DNA of 64,000 nt from NCBI RefSeq assembly GCF_003182475.1, contig NZ_QGTS01000002.1, forward strand, positions 124,001-188,000, read 5' to 3'. Numbering within the stretch: position 1 is the stretch's first letter; each line of letters begins with the position of its first letter. Shown here piece by piece: positions 27,316 through 37,433 of the stretch. The position numbers and the translations under genes are program-made. The notes under the pieces were generated by a model. The model did no database searches. It saw nothing but the letters and a program-made list of their open reading frames with translations, and was not told the DNA's origin. This stretch comes from Mangrovibacter plantisponsor. GTDB taxonomy: Bacteria; Pseudomonadota; Gammaproteobacteria; Enterobacterales; Enterobacteriaceae.

Positions 27316-29508
27316 ATGACAGAACGCATTAAACACGCCTCCGCCTCGTCTGATGGCAGCGACGAGATTGATATCGGTCGTCTGATTGGTACCGTGATTG
27401 AAGCCCGTTGGTGGGTACTTGGCATCACTGCGTTGTTTGCCATGGTTGCGGTAACCTATGTCATGTTCGCGACGCCGATTTACAAAGCCGACGCACTGGT
27501 GCAAATCGAACAGAATGGCAGCAGTTCTCTGGTGCAGGACATTAACTCTGCACTGCAAAACAAAGCGCCACAGTCCGATGCAGAAATGCAACTGATTACC
27601 TCACGTATGGTTCTGGGGAAAACGGTTGATGACCTGAATCTGGACATTGACGTTGAAAAGAATACTTTCCCTGTTTTCGGTGCCGGCTGGGACCGGTTAA
27701 TGGGGCGGCAGAATGAAAGCGTGACTGTCAGCACCTTTAACGTGCCGAAAGCCATGCATAAAGACGAGTTTACTCTGGAGGTGCTTAGCCCAACCCGCTA
27801 CCGCTTTACCAGTAACAACGGTTTCAGTGCAGAAGGGCAGGTGGGGCAGCCATTAACTAAAAATGGTCTGACTTTATTGGTATCGGGGATTAATGCTCAC
27901 GAAGGCAGCGAGTTTACCGTTACCAAATACTCCACGCTGGGCATGATAAACCAGCTGACCAACAGCCTGACAGTGGCTGAAAACGGCAAAGATACCGGGG
28001 TACTCAGCCTGACCTATACCGGGGCAGACCGCGACCAGATCCGTGAAATTCTCAACAGCATTACCCGTAACTACCTTGAACAGAATGTTGAGCGTAAATC
28101 TGAAGAAGCGGCGAAAAGCCTCGACTTCCTGGCGAAGCAACTGCCAGTGGTACGCCATAACCTGGATGCCGCTGAAAGCAAACTGAACACTTATCGCCAG
28201 CAGAAAGATTCTGTGGATTTATCACTGGAAGCGAAGTCTGTGCTGGATTCAATGGTGAACATTGATTCCCAGTTGAATGAACTGACTTTCAAAGAAGCAG
28301 AAATCTCCAAGCTGTACACCAAAGCGCACCCGTCTTACCGCACCCTGCTTGAACAGCGCCAGGTGCTGGAAAACGAAAAAGCACAGCTGGCAAAACGTAT
28401 TGCTGCAATGCCGAAAACCCAGCAGGAAGTGGTGCAGTTAACCCGTGATGTGGAATCCGGCCAGCAAGTGTACATGCAATTGCTGAACCGCCAGCAGGAA
28501 CTGAAAATCCAGAAAGCCAGTACCGTTGGCGATGTGCGTATTGTGGACCCTGCGGTCACCGAACCGGGCATTGTAAAACCCCGTGGTGCGCTGGTTATCC
28601 TCGGCAGCATTATTCTGGGGCTGATGTTATCCATTGTTGGTGTTCTGCTGCGCTCACTGCTGAACCGCGGTATTGAAAGCCCGCAAGTGCTGGAAGAAGC
28701 CGGGATCAGTGTGTACGCCAGTATCCCGCTGTCTGAATGGCAAAAAGCGCGCGATAACGCCGGGAAAAGCGGCAGTAAAGTTAAGCACCTCAAAGGCAGT
28801 ACAACCAACCGGCGCTATAAGCAGAGCGAACTGCTGGCGGTGGGTAACCCAACTGACCTGGCAATTGAAGCAGTACGCAGCCTGCGCACCAGTTTGCACT
28901 TTGCCATGATGCAGGCATCCAACAACGTCCTGATGATGACCGGGGTCAGCCCGTCCATTGGTAAAACGTTTGTGTGTGCCAACCTGGCGGCGGTTATCAG
29001 CCAGACCAATAAAAAAGTGCTGCTTATCGACTGTGATATGCGTAAAGGCTACACCCACGAATTGCTGGGTTGCAGCAACCAGCATGGTTTGTCGGATGTG
29101 CTGGCAGATAACAGCCCGCTGGAAAAAGCCGCACGCCCAACCACCATTGCCAACTTTGACCTGATCCCGCGTGGGCAAATCCCACCGAACCCGTCAGAGC
29201 TGCTGATGAGTGAACGTTTCGAAGCGCTTATCAACTGGGCCAGCAAGAACTACGAGCTGGTACTGATTGATACACCGCCAATCCTTGCTGTAACGGATGC
29301 CGCTGTTGTTGGCCGCCATGCCGGTACCACCCTGATGGTGGCACGCTATGCAGTCAACACCCTGAAAGAAGTGGAAACCAGCCTTGGTCGCTTTGAACAG
29401 AACGGCGTTCAGGTGAAAGGGGTGATTCTGAACTCCATCTTCCGCCGCGCATCGGGTTACCAGGATTACGGTTACTACGAATACGAATATAAATCGGATG
29501 CCAAATAA
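27316..29508 (+). CDS. wzc: Tyrosine autokinase and polysaccharide co-polymerase Wzc
   Basis: Inner-membrane protein that controls chain length and export together with Wza. It has 730 residues (720 in E. coli). A Wzz domain is flanked by membrane helices near residues 32–52 and 425–445. The cytoplasmic BY-kinase domain has Walker A GVSPSIGKTF near residue 545, Walker A' LLIDCDMRKG and Walker B LVLIDTPP. The C-terminal tyrosine cluster is YQDYGYYEYEY. The ATG at 27316 was chosen because it matches the E. coli N-terminus and follows the wzb stop; an earlier in-frame GTG lies inside wzb. Confidence 0.97.
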   Translation: MTERIKHASASSDGSDEIDIGRLIGTVIEARWWVLGITALFAMVAVTYVMFATPIYKADALVQIEQNGSSSLVQDINSALQNKAPQSDAEMQLITSRMVLGKTVDDLNLDIDVEKNTFPVFGAGWDRLMGRQNESVTVSTFNVPKAMHKDEFTLEVLSPTRYRFTSNNGFSAEGQVGQPLTKNGLTLLVSGINAHEGSEFTVTKYSTLGMINQLTNSLTVAENGKDTGVLSLTYTGADRDQIREILNSITRNYLEQNVERKSEEAAKSLDFLAKQLPVVRHNLDAAESKLNTYRQQKDSVDLSLEAKSVLDSMVNIDSQLNELTFKEAEISKLYTKAHPSYRTLLEQRQVLENEKAQLAKRIAAMPKTQQEVVQLTRDVESGQQVYMQLLNRQQELKIQKASTVGDVRIVDPAVTEPGIVKPRGALVILGSIILGLMLSIVGVLLRSLLNRGIESPQVLEEAGISVYASIPLSEWQKARDNAGKSGSKVKHLKGSTTNRRYKQSELLAVGNPTDLAIEAVRSLRTSLHFAMMQASNNVLMMTGVSPSIGKTFVCANLAAVISQTNKKVLLIDCDMRKGYTHELLGCSNQHGLSDVLADNSPLEKAARPTTIANFDLIPRGQIPPNPSELLMSERFEALINWASKNYELVLIDTPPILAVTDAAVVGRHAGTTLMVARYAVNTLKEVETSLGRFEQNGVQVKGVILNSIFRRASGYQDYGYYEYEYKSDAK

Positions 29509-29605
29509 CCGGCTGATGTAAACCGGTACCGCCTGCGGGCGGTGCCGCCACCTGCAACCGGACACCAACCTGACTTTTCACTTTCAGCTAATGGGGAATG
29601 GAAAG

Positions 29606-30451
29606 ATGACCACACCATCGCGCCCTCTGGTATCTATCTATATGCCGACATGGAACCGTCAGCAACTGGCTATTCGCGCTATTAAATCAGTGCTGCGCCA
29701 GGATTTTGACAACTGGGAAATGATTATTGTGGATGACTGTTCCGAATCCTGGGACCAGTTACAGGCCTTTGTCGAATCGCTTAACGACCCGCGCCTGACT
29801 TATATTCACAACGACATCAACAGTGGTGCCTGTGCCGTGCGTAACCAGGCGATTTTACGCGCTCAGGGTTCTTATATTACCGGCATTGACGACGACGATG
29901 AGTGGATGCCAAACCGGCTTTCCTCATTTTTGGCGCAAAAACACCAACTGGTGAGCCACGCGTTTTTATACGCCAACGACTACATTTGCCAGGGCGAAGT
30001 GTACACCCAGCCCAACAGCCTGCCGCTGTACCCAAAATCACCGTATTCCCGCAAGCTGTTTTTTAAACGCAATATTATTGGCAACCAGGTGTTCTCGTTG
30101 GCAAACCGCTTTAAAGAAAGCCTGTTTGATACCCAACTGCGTGCCGCGCAGGATTACGACATCTTCCTGCGCATGGTGATGTCGTGGGGCGAACCCTGGA
30201 AAGTGGAAGAAGCTACGCAAATTCTGCACATCAACCACGGTGAAATGCAGATAACCAAATCGCCGAAACAGTTCTCCGGCTATTTCAATTTCTACCGCAA
30301 ACACAAAAGCAAATTCGACAAAGCCAGCAAGAAATACCAGTTGTTCACGCTGTACCAAATCCGCAACAAACGGATGTCACTGCGTACACTGCTGGCACTG
30401 TTCTCTGTGCGTAATTCACGCCGTCTGGCGTATGGGCTGCGAGGAAAATAA
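29606..30451 (+). CDS. wcaA: Colanic acid glycosyltransferase WcaA
   Basis: GT-A fold family 2 glycosyltransferase predicted to add one sugar of the colanic acid repeat. It has 281 residues. The N-terminal VSIYMPTWNRQQLAIRAI segment and the acidic nucleotide/metal-binding motif TGIDDDDEW are typical. The ATG at 29606 is preferred to one 5 codons upstream because it follows the purine-rich GGGAATGGAAAG and fits the E. coli length of 279. The wcaB start abuts its stop codon. Confidence 0.93.
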   Translation: MTTPSRPLVSIYMPTWNRQQLAIRAIKSVLRQDFDNWEMIIVDDCSESWDQLQAFVESLNDPRLTYIHNDINSGACAVRNQAILRAQGSYITGIDDDDEWMPNRLSSFLAQKHQLVSHAFLYANDYICQGEVYTQPNSLPLYPKSPYSRKLFFKRNIIGNQVFSLANRFKESLFDTQLRAAQDYDIFLRMVMSWGEPWKVEEATQILHINHGEMQITKSPKQFSGYFNFYRKHKSKFDKASKKYQLFTLYQIRNKRMSLRTLLALFSVRNSRRLAYGLRGK

Positions 30452-30943
30452 ATGCTGCTGGAAGATTTACGCGCAAATAGCTGGAGCCTGCGCCCTTGCT
30501 GCATGGTTGTGGCGTACCGTTTTGCTCACTTTTGCTCCGTATGGCGCAAAAAAAGCGTGATTAACAATATCTGGGCAGCACCATTACTCCTGCTGTACCG
30601 CTTTATCACTGAATGCCTGTTTGGTTATGAAATCCAGGCCGCCGCCACGATTGGCCGCCGTTTCACTATTCACCACGGTTACGCAGTGGTTATCAATAAA
30701 TTTGTGGTTGCCGGAGATGATTTCACTATTCGTCACGGTGTCACCATTGGTAACCGCGGGCCAGACAGCCTGGCCTGCCCGGTCATTGGAAACGGTGTGG
30801 AACTGGGCGCGGGCGTCATCCTGATAGGCGATATCAGCATTGGCAACAATGTGACGATTGGCGCGGGAAGCGTCGTACTGGACAGCATTCCGGATAACGC
30901 GCTGGTAACAGGTGAAAAAGCGCGAGTGAAGGTTATTAAATGA
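30452..30943 (+). CDS. wcaB: Colanic acid acetyltransferase WcaB
   Basis: Serine-acetyltransferase-like O-acetyltransferase, 163 residues, that probably acetylates the colanic acid repeat. The C-terminal half is a left-handed beta-helix of hexapeptide repeats (IGRRFTIHHGYAVVI, IGNGVELGAGVILIG, IGNNVTIGAGSVV) with the catalytic histidine region IHHG and IRHGVTIGN. It starts directly after the wcaA stop and overlaps wcaC by 4 bases (ATGA). Confidence 0.93.
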   Translation: MLLEDLRANSWSLRPCCMVVAYRFAHFCSVWRKKSVINNIWAAPLLLLYRFITECLFGYEIQAAATIGRRFTIHHGYAVVINKFVVAGDDFTIRHGVTIGNRGPDSLACPVIGNGVELGAGVILIGDISIGNNVTIGAGSVVLDSIPDNALVTGEKARVKVIK

Positions 30944-32154
30944 ATATTCTGCAATTTAATGTACGCCTGGCAGAAGGCGGCGCGGCCGGGGTCGCGCTGG
31001 ATCTGCACCAGCGTGCGCTGAAGCAGGGCTGGCAGTCTCGTTTTATTTATGGCTATGGCAAGGGCGGCAAGAAAAGTGTCAGCCACGATAACATCCCCCA
31101 TGCCGAAAAACACACACCGCAACTGGTTTCCATGATTAACCTTGCGCTGTTTCGGGTTCTGAACCGCGACCCGTTCGGCAACCTGAACAACCTGTATAGC
31201 CGCCTGCTGGCAACGAAAGGCCCGGTGGTTTTACATTTTCACGTATTGCACAGCTACTGGCTTAACTTTGCTTCTGTGGTGGATTTTTGCCGCCGCCTGA
31301 AAGCCGCCAAACCCGATGCCACCCTGGTATGGACCCTGCACGACCACTGGAGTATTACCGGGCGTTGCGCATTTCTTGATGGCTGTGATGGCTGGAAAAC
31401 GGGCTGCCAGGCGTGCCCGGGGCTGAATAACTACCCGCCGGTAAAAGTCGATTTGGCAGCAAAGCGCATAGATAAAAAACGCAGCCTGATCAATACCATG
31501 TTGGCACTGGGCTGCCAGTTTATTTCCCCCAGCCAGCATGTGGCGCAGGCGTTCAACAGCCTGTATGGGGCAGGGCGCTGCCAGGTTATCAATAACGGAA
31601 TAGATCTGGCTACCGAAACCATTCTGGCAAACCTGCCAGATGCACCGGCAGAAAACAGCAAACCACGGCTGGCTGTGGTAGCTCATGATTTACGCTACGA
31701 CGGCAAAACTGACCCGCAACTGGTGCGCGACATTATTGCCCGCGGCGACGTGGAAGTGCACACCTTTGGTAAATTCTCGCCTTTTGAAGGTGCGAACGTG
31801 GTCAACCACGGTTTTCTGACTGACAAAGCCGCGTTAATGCAGGAACTCAACCAACTGGATGCATTGCTGTTCAGCTCCCGGGTAGATAACTACCCATTAA
31901 TTCTGTGTGAAGCGCTGTCCATTGGTTTACCGGTCATTGCCACCCACAGTGAAGCCGCGCAGGAAGTGCTCAGCAAAGTGCAGGGTGTCACGGTGGATAA
32001 AGCGCAGGCGAGTGGGCTGGCGGCGCAGCGCCGGAGTGAACTGGCGCAAACTCTGTTTGGTTCATCTCTGAATGATTTCAAACAACGCAGCCGCGCAGCG
32101 TTCAGTGGGCAACAGATGCTGGAGGAATATGTCTCGTTCTATCAGAGTCTGTAG
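30940..32154 (+). CDS. wcaC: Colanic acid glycosyltransferase WcaC
   Basis: GT-B fold, family 4-type glycosyltransferase of the colanic acid repeat, 404 residues. The C-terminal nucleotide-sugar domain has the E-X7-E-like region LILCEALSIGLPVIATHSEAAQEV. A cysteine-rich stretch, C-D-G-W-K-T-G-C-Q-A-C, occurs in the N-terminal half. It overlaps wcaB by 4 bases and wcaD by 26. Confidence 0.93.
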   Translation: MNILQFNVRLAEGGAAGVALDLHQRALKQGWQSRFIYGYGKGGKKSVSHDNIPHAEKHTPQLVSMINLALFRVLNRDPFGNLNNLYSRLLATKGPVVLHFHVLHSYWLNFASVVDFCRRLKAAKPDATLVWTLHDHWSITGRCAFLDGCDGWKTGCQACPGLNNYPPVKVDLAAKRIDKKRSLINTMLALGCQFISPSQHVAQAFNSLYGAGRCQVINNGIDLATETILANLPDAPAENSKPRLAVVAHDLRYDGKTDPQLVRDIIARGDVEVHTFGKFSPFEGANVVNHGFLTDKAALMQELNQLDALLFSSRVDNYPLILCEALSIGLPVIATHSEAAQEVLSKVQGVTVDKAQASGLAAQRRSELAQTLFGSSLNDFKQRSRAAFSGQQMLEEYVSFYQSL

Positions 32155-33349
32155 CTACCTCATCCTGCCGTTCACCTACCTGGTGGTGAATGTGAAGCTG
32201 GCGCAAATTGGTGCCAGCTTCCCAATAACGGTAGTGACATTTATGCCCGCCATTTTGCTGCTGTTTTTAGAGCGTATCAGCCTTAAAAAGCTGTTTGTCG
32301 CACTGGGCATTGGCGCCGGGCTGACAATTTACAACTACATTTTCGGCAAATCACTGGATGCCAGTAAGTACGTCACCTCAACGCTGTTGTTTGTCTACAT
32401 CGTTGTGATAATCGGTATGACATGGAGTTGCCGCTTTAAACCTATTTCACTGCGTAACCACCGCAAACTGTTGCGGGCGTTTTATGTGGTGGTAGGGATT
32501 ATCGTGATGATAGCCGCGGCAGAAATGGCGCAAATATTACTCACTGGCGGCAGTAGCCTGATTGAGAATATATCCAAATTTCTCATATACAGTAACAGCT
32601 ATGTACTCAATTTTATTAGCTTTGGTGGGAAACGAACCACAGCACTGTATTTTGAACCGGCATTCTTCGCCCTGGCACTAATCTCAATTTGGCTCAGCAT
32701 CAAGCAGTTTGGTATCAAAACGCCGAAAACTGATGTTATGATTCTTGCAGGGATTGTTCTCTCGGGGTCCTTTTCCGGTGTAATGACGTTTATCATGTTT
32801 TATTTGCTGGAGTGGGCATTTCAGTACCTGAATAAAAGCGCTATCAGAAAGAAACTACCGCTGGCAATTATTTCTCTTGCGGTTTTCTTGGTGGGGCTGG
32901 TACTGGGGTTCCCTTATATAGCAGAACGTGTTGGTGATCTGGGAACCGCCGGGTCTTCTTCGTACTACCGTATTATTGGTCCACTGGTAATGGTGGGTTA
33001 TTCATTAACCAATATTGACGGAATAGTCCGATTTGGCTCGCTTTACGAATATGTCGCATCATTCGGAATTTTTAACGGTGCGGATGTGGGTAAAACCATA
33101 GACAATGGGTTGTATCTGCTGATTATTTATTTTTCCTGGTTCGCAGTTGCTTTAACAGTCTGGTACATGACTAAAGTGGCAAAAATGGTACCTGCAGCTT
33201 TTGGTAATAACCGTAACTATCGCGTGCAGTTATATTTATTTATGCCTTTGTCATTGTTCTTTACTGGTTCAATTTTTAGCCCGGAATATGCGTTTTTAAT
33301 TGTCTGCCCGTTTATTTTGCGCAAAGCGCTGGCGCAGACAGTATCCTGA
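32129..33349 (+). CDS. wcaD: Putative colanic acid polymerase WcaD
   Basis: Integral membrane protein of 406 residues with about ten hydrophobic helices, the presumed Wzy-type polymerase of colanic acid. The ATG at 32129 was chosen because it follows GGAGGA directly and matches E. coli WcaD (MSTSIRIC versus MSRSIRVC); the frame is open further upstream inside wcaC. It overlaps the wcaC 3' end by 26 bases. The polymerase assignment rests on topology and on being the only such protein in the operon. Confidence 0.9.
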   Translation: MSRSIRVCSYLILPFTYLVVNVKLAQIGASFPITVVTFMPAILLLFLERISLKKLFVALGIGAGLTIYNYIFGKSLDASKYVTSTLLFVYIVVIIGMTWSCRFKPISLRNHRKLLRAFYVVVGIIVMIAAAEMAQILLTGGSSLIENISKFLIYSNSYVLNFISFGGKRTTALYFEPAFFALALISIWLSIKQFGIKTPKTDVMILAGIVLSGSFSGVMTFIMFYLLEWAFQYLNKSAIRKKLPLAIISLAVFLVGLVLGFPYIAERVGDLGTAGSSSYYRIIGPLVMVGYSLTNIDGIVRFGSLYEYVASFGIFNGADVGKTIDNGLYLLIIYFSWFAVALTVWYMTKVAKMVPAAFGNNRNYRVQLYLFMPLSLFFTGSIFSPEYAFLIVCPFILRKALAQTVS

Positions 33350-33360
33350 AGAGGTTCGCT

Positions 33361-34113
33361 ATGGCGTTTTTAAGTGTGATTACTGTTGCTTTCAGAAATT
33401 ACGCAGGTGTTGTAAAAACCTGGCAATCTCTGGCTCACCTGGAACAGGCGGGTATCCCGTTTGAGTGGATTGTGGTAGATGGACTGTCACAAGACGGTAC
33501 GGAAGAATTTCTCGAAAACTGTAATGGCCAGTACAACTTACGTTATGTGAGCGAGAAAGATAAAGGCATTTACGATGCCATGAACAAAGGCATTGCCATG
33601 GCTCAGGGCCAGTATGCCATCTTCCTGAACTCGGGTGACGTATTCCATGCCGATGTGGCGGAATTTGTTCGCCAAATGCAACAAGACAGTAATAAAGGCA
33701 AGGTAATGTACCTTGGCGATGCTCTGCTTGATTTTGGCGATGGCAATAAGTTACGCCGCACTGCGAAACATGGCTGGTATATTTACCACAGCCTGCCAGC
33801 AAGCCATCAGGCAATATTTTTCCCGGTAAATGGTTTAAAACAATACCCTTATGATCTGAAATACCGTGTGTCATCAGATTATGCGCTGACTGCACGTATG
33901 TATAAATTAGGTTACCGGTTTAAACGCATCAAATGTTTGGTTTCTGAATTTTCAATGGGAGGTGTCTCAACCTCTAATAACATTGAATTATGTCAGGACG
34001 CAAAAACTGTACAACGCAAGATACTGCATGTTCCTGGTTTTTGGGCGGAATTGTCTTATCAATTGCGCCTGAGAACGACAGGTAAAGCTAAGGCCTTATA
34101 TAACAAAGCCTGA
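33361..34113 (+). CDS. wcaE: Colanic acid glycosyltransferase WcaE
   Basis: GT-A family 2 glycosyltransferase, 250 residues (248 in E. coli). It starts with [19 protein letters not shown], has [12 protein letters not shown] as the nucleotide-binding segment, and [15 protein letters not shown] followed by LNSGD as the metal-binding region. An AAGAGG ribosome site precedes the ATG. A 128-bp gap separates it from wcaF. Confidence 0.93.
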   Translation: MAFLSVITVAFRNYAGVVKTWQSLAHLEQAGIPFEWIVVDGLSQDGTEEFLENCNGQYNLRYVSEKDKGIYDAMNKGIAMAQGQYAIFLNSGDVFHADVAEFVRQMQQDSNKGKVMYLGDALLDFGDGNKLRRTAKHGWYIYHSLPASHQAIFFPVNGLKQYPYDLKYRVSSDYALTARMYKLGYRFKRIKCLVSEFSMGGVSTSNNIELCQDAKTVQRKILHVPGFWAELSYQLRLRTTGKAKALYNKA

Positions 34114-34215
34114 TAATTAAATTGGCCTGATTTAGACGAAGTGCCTGGTTGATACTGGAAATATTCATATAACACAGGGTTTAGCAATAATCACCTGAGA
34201 TATGAAGGGGTTCCC

Positions 34216-34239
34216 ATGCACTATACCGCTGAGGATTAA
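34216..34239 (+). CDS. Possible 7-codon leader ORF upstream of wcaF
   Basis: ATG at 34216 encodes MHYTAED and stops 2 bases before the wcaF ATG. It has a strong ribosome site (GAAGGGG at 34204–34210). wcaF has its own GAGGA inside this ORF. It could couple ribosome delivery to wcaF or be chance; no function is claimed. Confidence 0.25.
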   Translation: MHYTAED

Positions 34240-34241
34240 CT

Positions 34242-34817
34242 ATGCAGGATTTAAAAAACTTCACCGTTCCGGCGGGGTTTCGTGGTGCCGGTGGCATTAA
34301 AGTTCAATTATGGTGGGCTGTACAGGCCACCTTATTTGCCTGGTCACCACAAATTATGTACCGCTGGCGTGCTTTCCTGCTGCGTTTATTTGGCGCACGC
34401 ATTGGCAAAGGGGTGGTAATTCGCCCTTCAGTCAAAATTACTTATCCGTGGAAATTAACCCTGGGTGATTACGCCTGGGTGGGTGACGACGCCGTACTGT
34501 ACACCCTGGGAGATATCACCATTGGCGCAAACGCCGTGGTGTCCCAGAAGTGCTACCTGTGCACCGGCAGCCACGACTACATGAGTGACTACTTCGATAT
34601 TTCCGCGCACCCCATCGTGATTGGCGAAAAATGCTGGCTGGCGACAGACGTATTTGTCGCGCCTGGCCTGACGATTGGCGATGGCACCGTAGTGGGTGCG
34701 CGCAGCAGTGTTTTTGCATCATTGCCCGGCAACGCAATTTGCCGTGGCAACCCGGCAGTGGTGATACGCAAACGCGTGGATACCCAACCTGTGTCTTCAA
34801 TGGAAGGCGCAGCCTGA
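34242..34817 (+). CDS. wcaF: Colanic acid acetyltransferase WcaF
   Basis: Left-handed beta-helix O-acetyltransferase of the WcaF/maltose-acetyltransferase type, 191 residues (182 in E. coli, the extra residues at the C-terminus). Hexapeptide repeats run from about residue 50 ([13 protein letters not shown]) to 170, with the active-site region [11 protein letters not shown] containing the catalytic histidine. It probably transfers acetyl from acetyl-CoA to the colanic acid repeat in the cytoplasm. It is followed by gmd after 44 bp. Confidence 0.93.
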   Translation: MQDLKNFTVPAGFRGAGGIKVQLWWAVQATLFAWSPQIMYRWRAFLLRLFGARIGKGVVIRPSVKITYPWKLTLGDYAWVGDDAVLYTLGDITIGANAVVSQKCYLCTGSHDYMSDYFDISAHPIVIGEKCWLATDVFVAPGLTIGDGTVVGARSSVFASLPGNAICRGNPAVVIRKRVDTQPVSSMEGAA

Positions 34818-34861
34818 GACTCCCAACGAAGTCCGATAATTATTCACAGAGGAAAATGAAT

Positions 34862-35983
34862 ATGAGTAAAGTGGCTCTTATTACCGGCGTAACCGGACAG
34901 GACGGCTCTTATCTGGCTGAATTCCTGTTGGACAAAGGGTATGAAGTACATGGTATCAAGCGCCGTGCTTCCTCGTTTAATACTGAGCGCGTGGATCACA
35001 TCTACCAGGATCCGCACACCACCAACCCGAAATTCCACCTGCATTACGGTGATTTGACGGATACCTCCAACCTGACGCGCATCCTCTCTGAAGTTCGCCC
35101 GGACGAAGTGTACAACCTGGGGGCAATGAGCCACGTAGCCGTGTCTTTTGAATCTCCGGAATATACCGCTGACGTGGACGGCATGGGCACCCTGCGCCTG
35201 CTGGAAGCCATTCGCTTCCTGGGCCTGGAAAAGAAAACCCGTTTCTACCAGGCATCCACTTCTGAACTGTATGGTCTGGTGCAGGAAATCCCGCAGAAAG
35301 AAACCACACCGTTCTACCCGCGTTCACCGTATGCAGTGGCAAAACTGTACGCTTACTGGATCACCGTAAACTATCGTGAATCCTACGGCATGTACGCCTG
35401 TAACGGCATTCTGTTTAACCATGAATCCCCGCGCCGTGGCGAAACTTTCGTAACCCGTAAAATTACCCGCGCTATCGCCAACATTTCCCAGGGCCTGGAA
35501 AAATGCCTGTATCTGGGGAACATGGACTCCCTGCGTGACTGGGGCCATGCCCGCGACTACGTAAGAATGCAGTGGATGATGCTGCAACAGGACAAACCAG
35601 AAGACTTCGTTATTGCCACCGGTGTGCAGTATTCCGTGCGCCAGTTTGTGGAAATGGCGGCAGCTCAGCTGGGTATCAAACTGCGCTTTGAAGGCAAAGG
35701 CGTGGAAGAGAAGGGCATTGTTGAATCGGTTACCGGCCACGATGCACCGGCAGTGAAACCCGGCGATGTGATTGTGGCAGTAGACCCGCGTTACTTCCGC
35801 CCTGCTGAAGTGGAAACCCTGCTGGGCGACCCAACCAAAGCACACGAAGTTCTGGGCTGGAAACCAGAAACCACCCTGCAACAAATGGTTTCTGAAATGG
35901 TTGCCAAAGACCTGGAAGCAGCGAAGAAACACGCACTGCTTAAAGCCCACGGTTATGAGGTGGCTATCGCCCTGGAGTCCTGA
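34862..35983 (+). CDS. gmd: GDP-mannose 4,6-dehydratase
   Basis: NADP-dependent short-chain dehydrogenase/reductase that makes GDP-4-keto-6-deoxymannose, the first step to GDP-L-fucose. It has 373 residues, as in E. coli. The Rossmann motif is GVTGQDG (residues 9–15), the active site includes STSELYG and Y-A-V-A-K. The ATG at 34862 was chosen by match to the family; the frame stays open far upstream inside wcaF in another reading phase and that extension is not real. fcl follows after 2 bp. Confidence 0.97.
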   Translation: MSKVALITGVTGQDGSYLAEFLLDKGYEVHGIKRRASSFNTERVDHIYQDPHTTNPKFHLHYGDLTDTSNLTRILSEVRPDEVYNLGAMSHVAVSFESPEYTADVDGMGTLRLLEAIRFLGLEKKTRFYQASTSELYGLVQEIPQKETTPFYPRSPYAVAKLYAYWITVNYRESYGMYACNGILFNHESPRRGETFVTRKITRAIANISQGLEKCLYLGNMDSLRDWGHARDYVRMQWMMLQQDKPEDFVIATGVQYSVRQFVEMAAAQLGIKLRFEGKGVEEKGIVESVTGHDAPAVKPGDVIVAVDPRYFRPAEVETLLGDPTKAHEVLGWKPETTLQQMVSEMVAKDLEAAKKHALLKAHGYEVAIALES

Positions 35984-35985
35984 GC

Positions 35986-36951
35986 ATGACAAAAAAACGT
36001 ATCTTTATAGCCGGCCACCGCGGGATGGTGGGGTCGGCTATCGCCCGCCAGCTCGCGCCGCGTGAAGATGTGGAGCTGGTGCTGCGTGGCCGGGACGAGC
36101 TGAACCTGCTCGATTCCGCCGCGGTACATGCCTTCTTTGCAGAAGAAGGCATCGACCAGGTCTACCTGGCGGCGGCCAAAGTGGGGGGTATTGTGGCGAA
36201 CAATACCTACCCTGCTGATTTCATCTACGAAAACATGATGATCGAAAGTAACATTATTCACGCAGCGCATGTGAACAACGTGAATAAGTTGCTGTTCCTT
36301 GGCTCGTCGTGCATTTACCCGAAACTGGCGCACCAGCCCATGAAAGAAAGTGAGCTGCTGCAGGGCCAACTGGAGCCAACCAACGAGCCCTATGCCATTG
36401 CCAAAATTGCCGGTATCAAGCTGTGCGAATCTTATAACCGCCAGCACCAGCGCGACTACCGCTCTGTGATGCCCACCAATTTGTACGGGCCGCACGATAA
36501 CTTCCACCCGAGCAACTCCCATGTGATCCCGGCTCTGCTGCGCCGCTTCCATGAAGCCCGCATTCAGGACGCGCCGGAAGTCGCCGTGTGGGGCAGTGGC
36601 AACCCGATGCGCGAATTCCTGCATGTGGATGACATGGCCGCTGCCAGTATCCATGTAATGGAACTGGACGCAGAAGTGTGGCAGGAAAACACCGAACCTA
36701 TGCTGTCGCACATTAACGTAGGTACCGGTGTGGACTGCACCATTCGCGAAATGGCAGAAACCCTTGCCCGGGTTGTGGGCTACAAAGGCCGTATTGTCTT
36801 TGATGCCAGCAAACCGGATGGCACCCCGCGTAAATTACTGGATGTGACCCGCCTGCACAGCCTGGGCTGGTACCACGAAATTAGCCTTGAAGCAGGCCTC
36901 GCCAGCACCTACGCGTGGTTCCTTGAACACCAGGATCGTTTCCGGGGGTAA
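35986..36951 (+). CDS. fcl: GDP-L-fucose synthase
   Basis: Bifunctional 3,5-epimerase/4-reductase that turns GDP-4-keto-6-deoxymannose into GDP-L-fucose (also called WcaG). It has 321 residues, as in E. coli. The Rossmann motif GHRGMVG is at 10–16, the SSCIYP active-site segment follows, and the catalytic pair is in YAIAK. It lies 2 bp from gmd and 2 bp from gmm, so the GDP-fucose genes form a tight block. Confidence 0.97.
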   Translation: MTKKRIFIAGHRGMVGSAIARQLAPREDVELVLRGRDELNLLDSAAVHAFFAEEGIDQVYLAAAKVGGIVANNTYPADFIYENMMIESNIIHAAHVNNVNKLLFLGSSCIYPKLAHQPMKESELLQGQLEPTNEPYAIAKIAGIKLCESYNRQHQRDYRSVMPTNLYGPHDNFHPSNSHVIPALLRRFHEARIQDAPEVAVWGSGNPMREFLHVDDMAAASIHVMELDAEVWQENTEPMLSHINVGTGVDCTIREMAETLARVVGYKGRIVFDASKPDGTPRKLLDVTRLHSLGWYHEISLEAGLASTYAWFLEHQDRFRG

Positions 36952-36953
36952 CC

Positions 36954-37433
36954 ATGTTTTTAAGTCGTGAAGCGTTTGCCACAGTGGTGGAAAGCACTCC
37001 GCTTATCTCCATTGATTTAGTCGTGGAGAACGAGCGCGGCGAATACCTGTTAGGGCGGCGTAACAACCGCCCGGCACAAGGGTACTGGTTTGTGCCAGGT
37101 GGCCGGGTGCAAAAAGACGAGACGCTGGCCCATGCGTTTGAACGCCTGACAGAAGGCGAGCTGGGCTGCAAAATTCCCATGGAACAGGGGGAGTTTTATG
37201 GCGTCTGGCAACATTTTTACGACGACAACTTCGCCGGTGATGCGTTTACCACTCATTACATCGTGCTGGGTTTCCGCCTGAAAGTGAACACCAGTGACTT
37301 GCACCTGCCGGACGAACAGCATGCCGACTGGCGCTGGCAGAAACCTGAAGCCGTCCTCAACAGCGAAGACGTTCACAGCAACACACTGGCCTATTTTGAC
37401 AAGGCACGCCGTGCCGGAGTGCCCGGCCTATGA
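36954..37433 (+). CDS. gmm: GDP-mannose mannosyl hydrolase
   Basis: Nudix-family enzyme (WcaH) that hydrolyses GDP-mannose to GDP and mannose. It has 159 residues. The Nudix-like box is [23 protein letters not shown], shortened and altered relative to the canonical Nudix signature as is known for this family, which acts at the sugar carbon. It overlaps wcaI by 4 bases (ATGA). Confidence 0.94.
   Translation: MFLSREAFATVVESTPLISIDLVVENERGEYLLGRRNNRPAQGYWFVPGGRVQKDETLAHAFERLTEGELGCKIPMEQGEFYGVWQHFYDDNFAGDAFTTHYIVLGFRLKVNTSDLHLPDEQHADWRWQKPEAVLNSEDVHSNTLAYFDKARRAGVPGL

Noticed and set aside
34631-34861. N-terminal extension of gmd into wcaF
   Set aside because: It reads wcaF in another frame; the true Gmd N-terminus begins at 34862.
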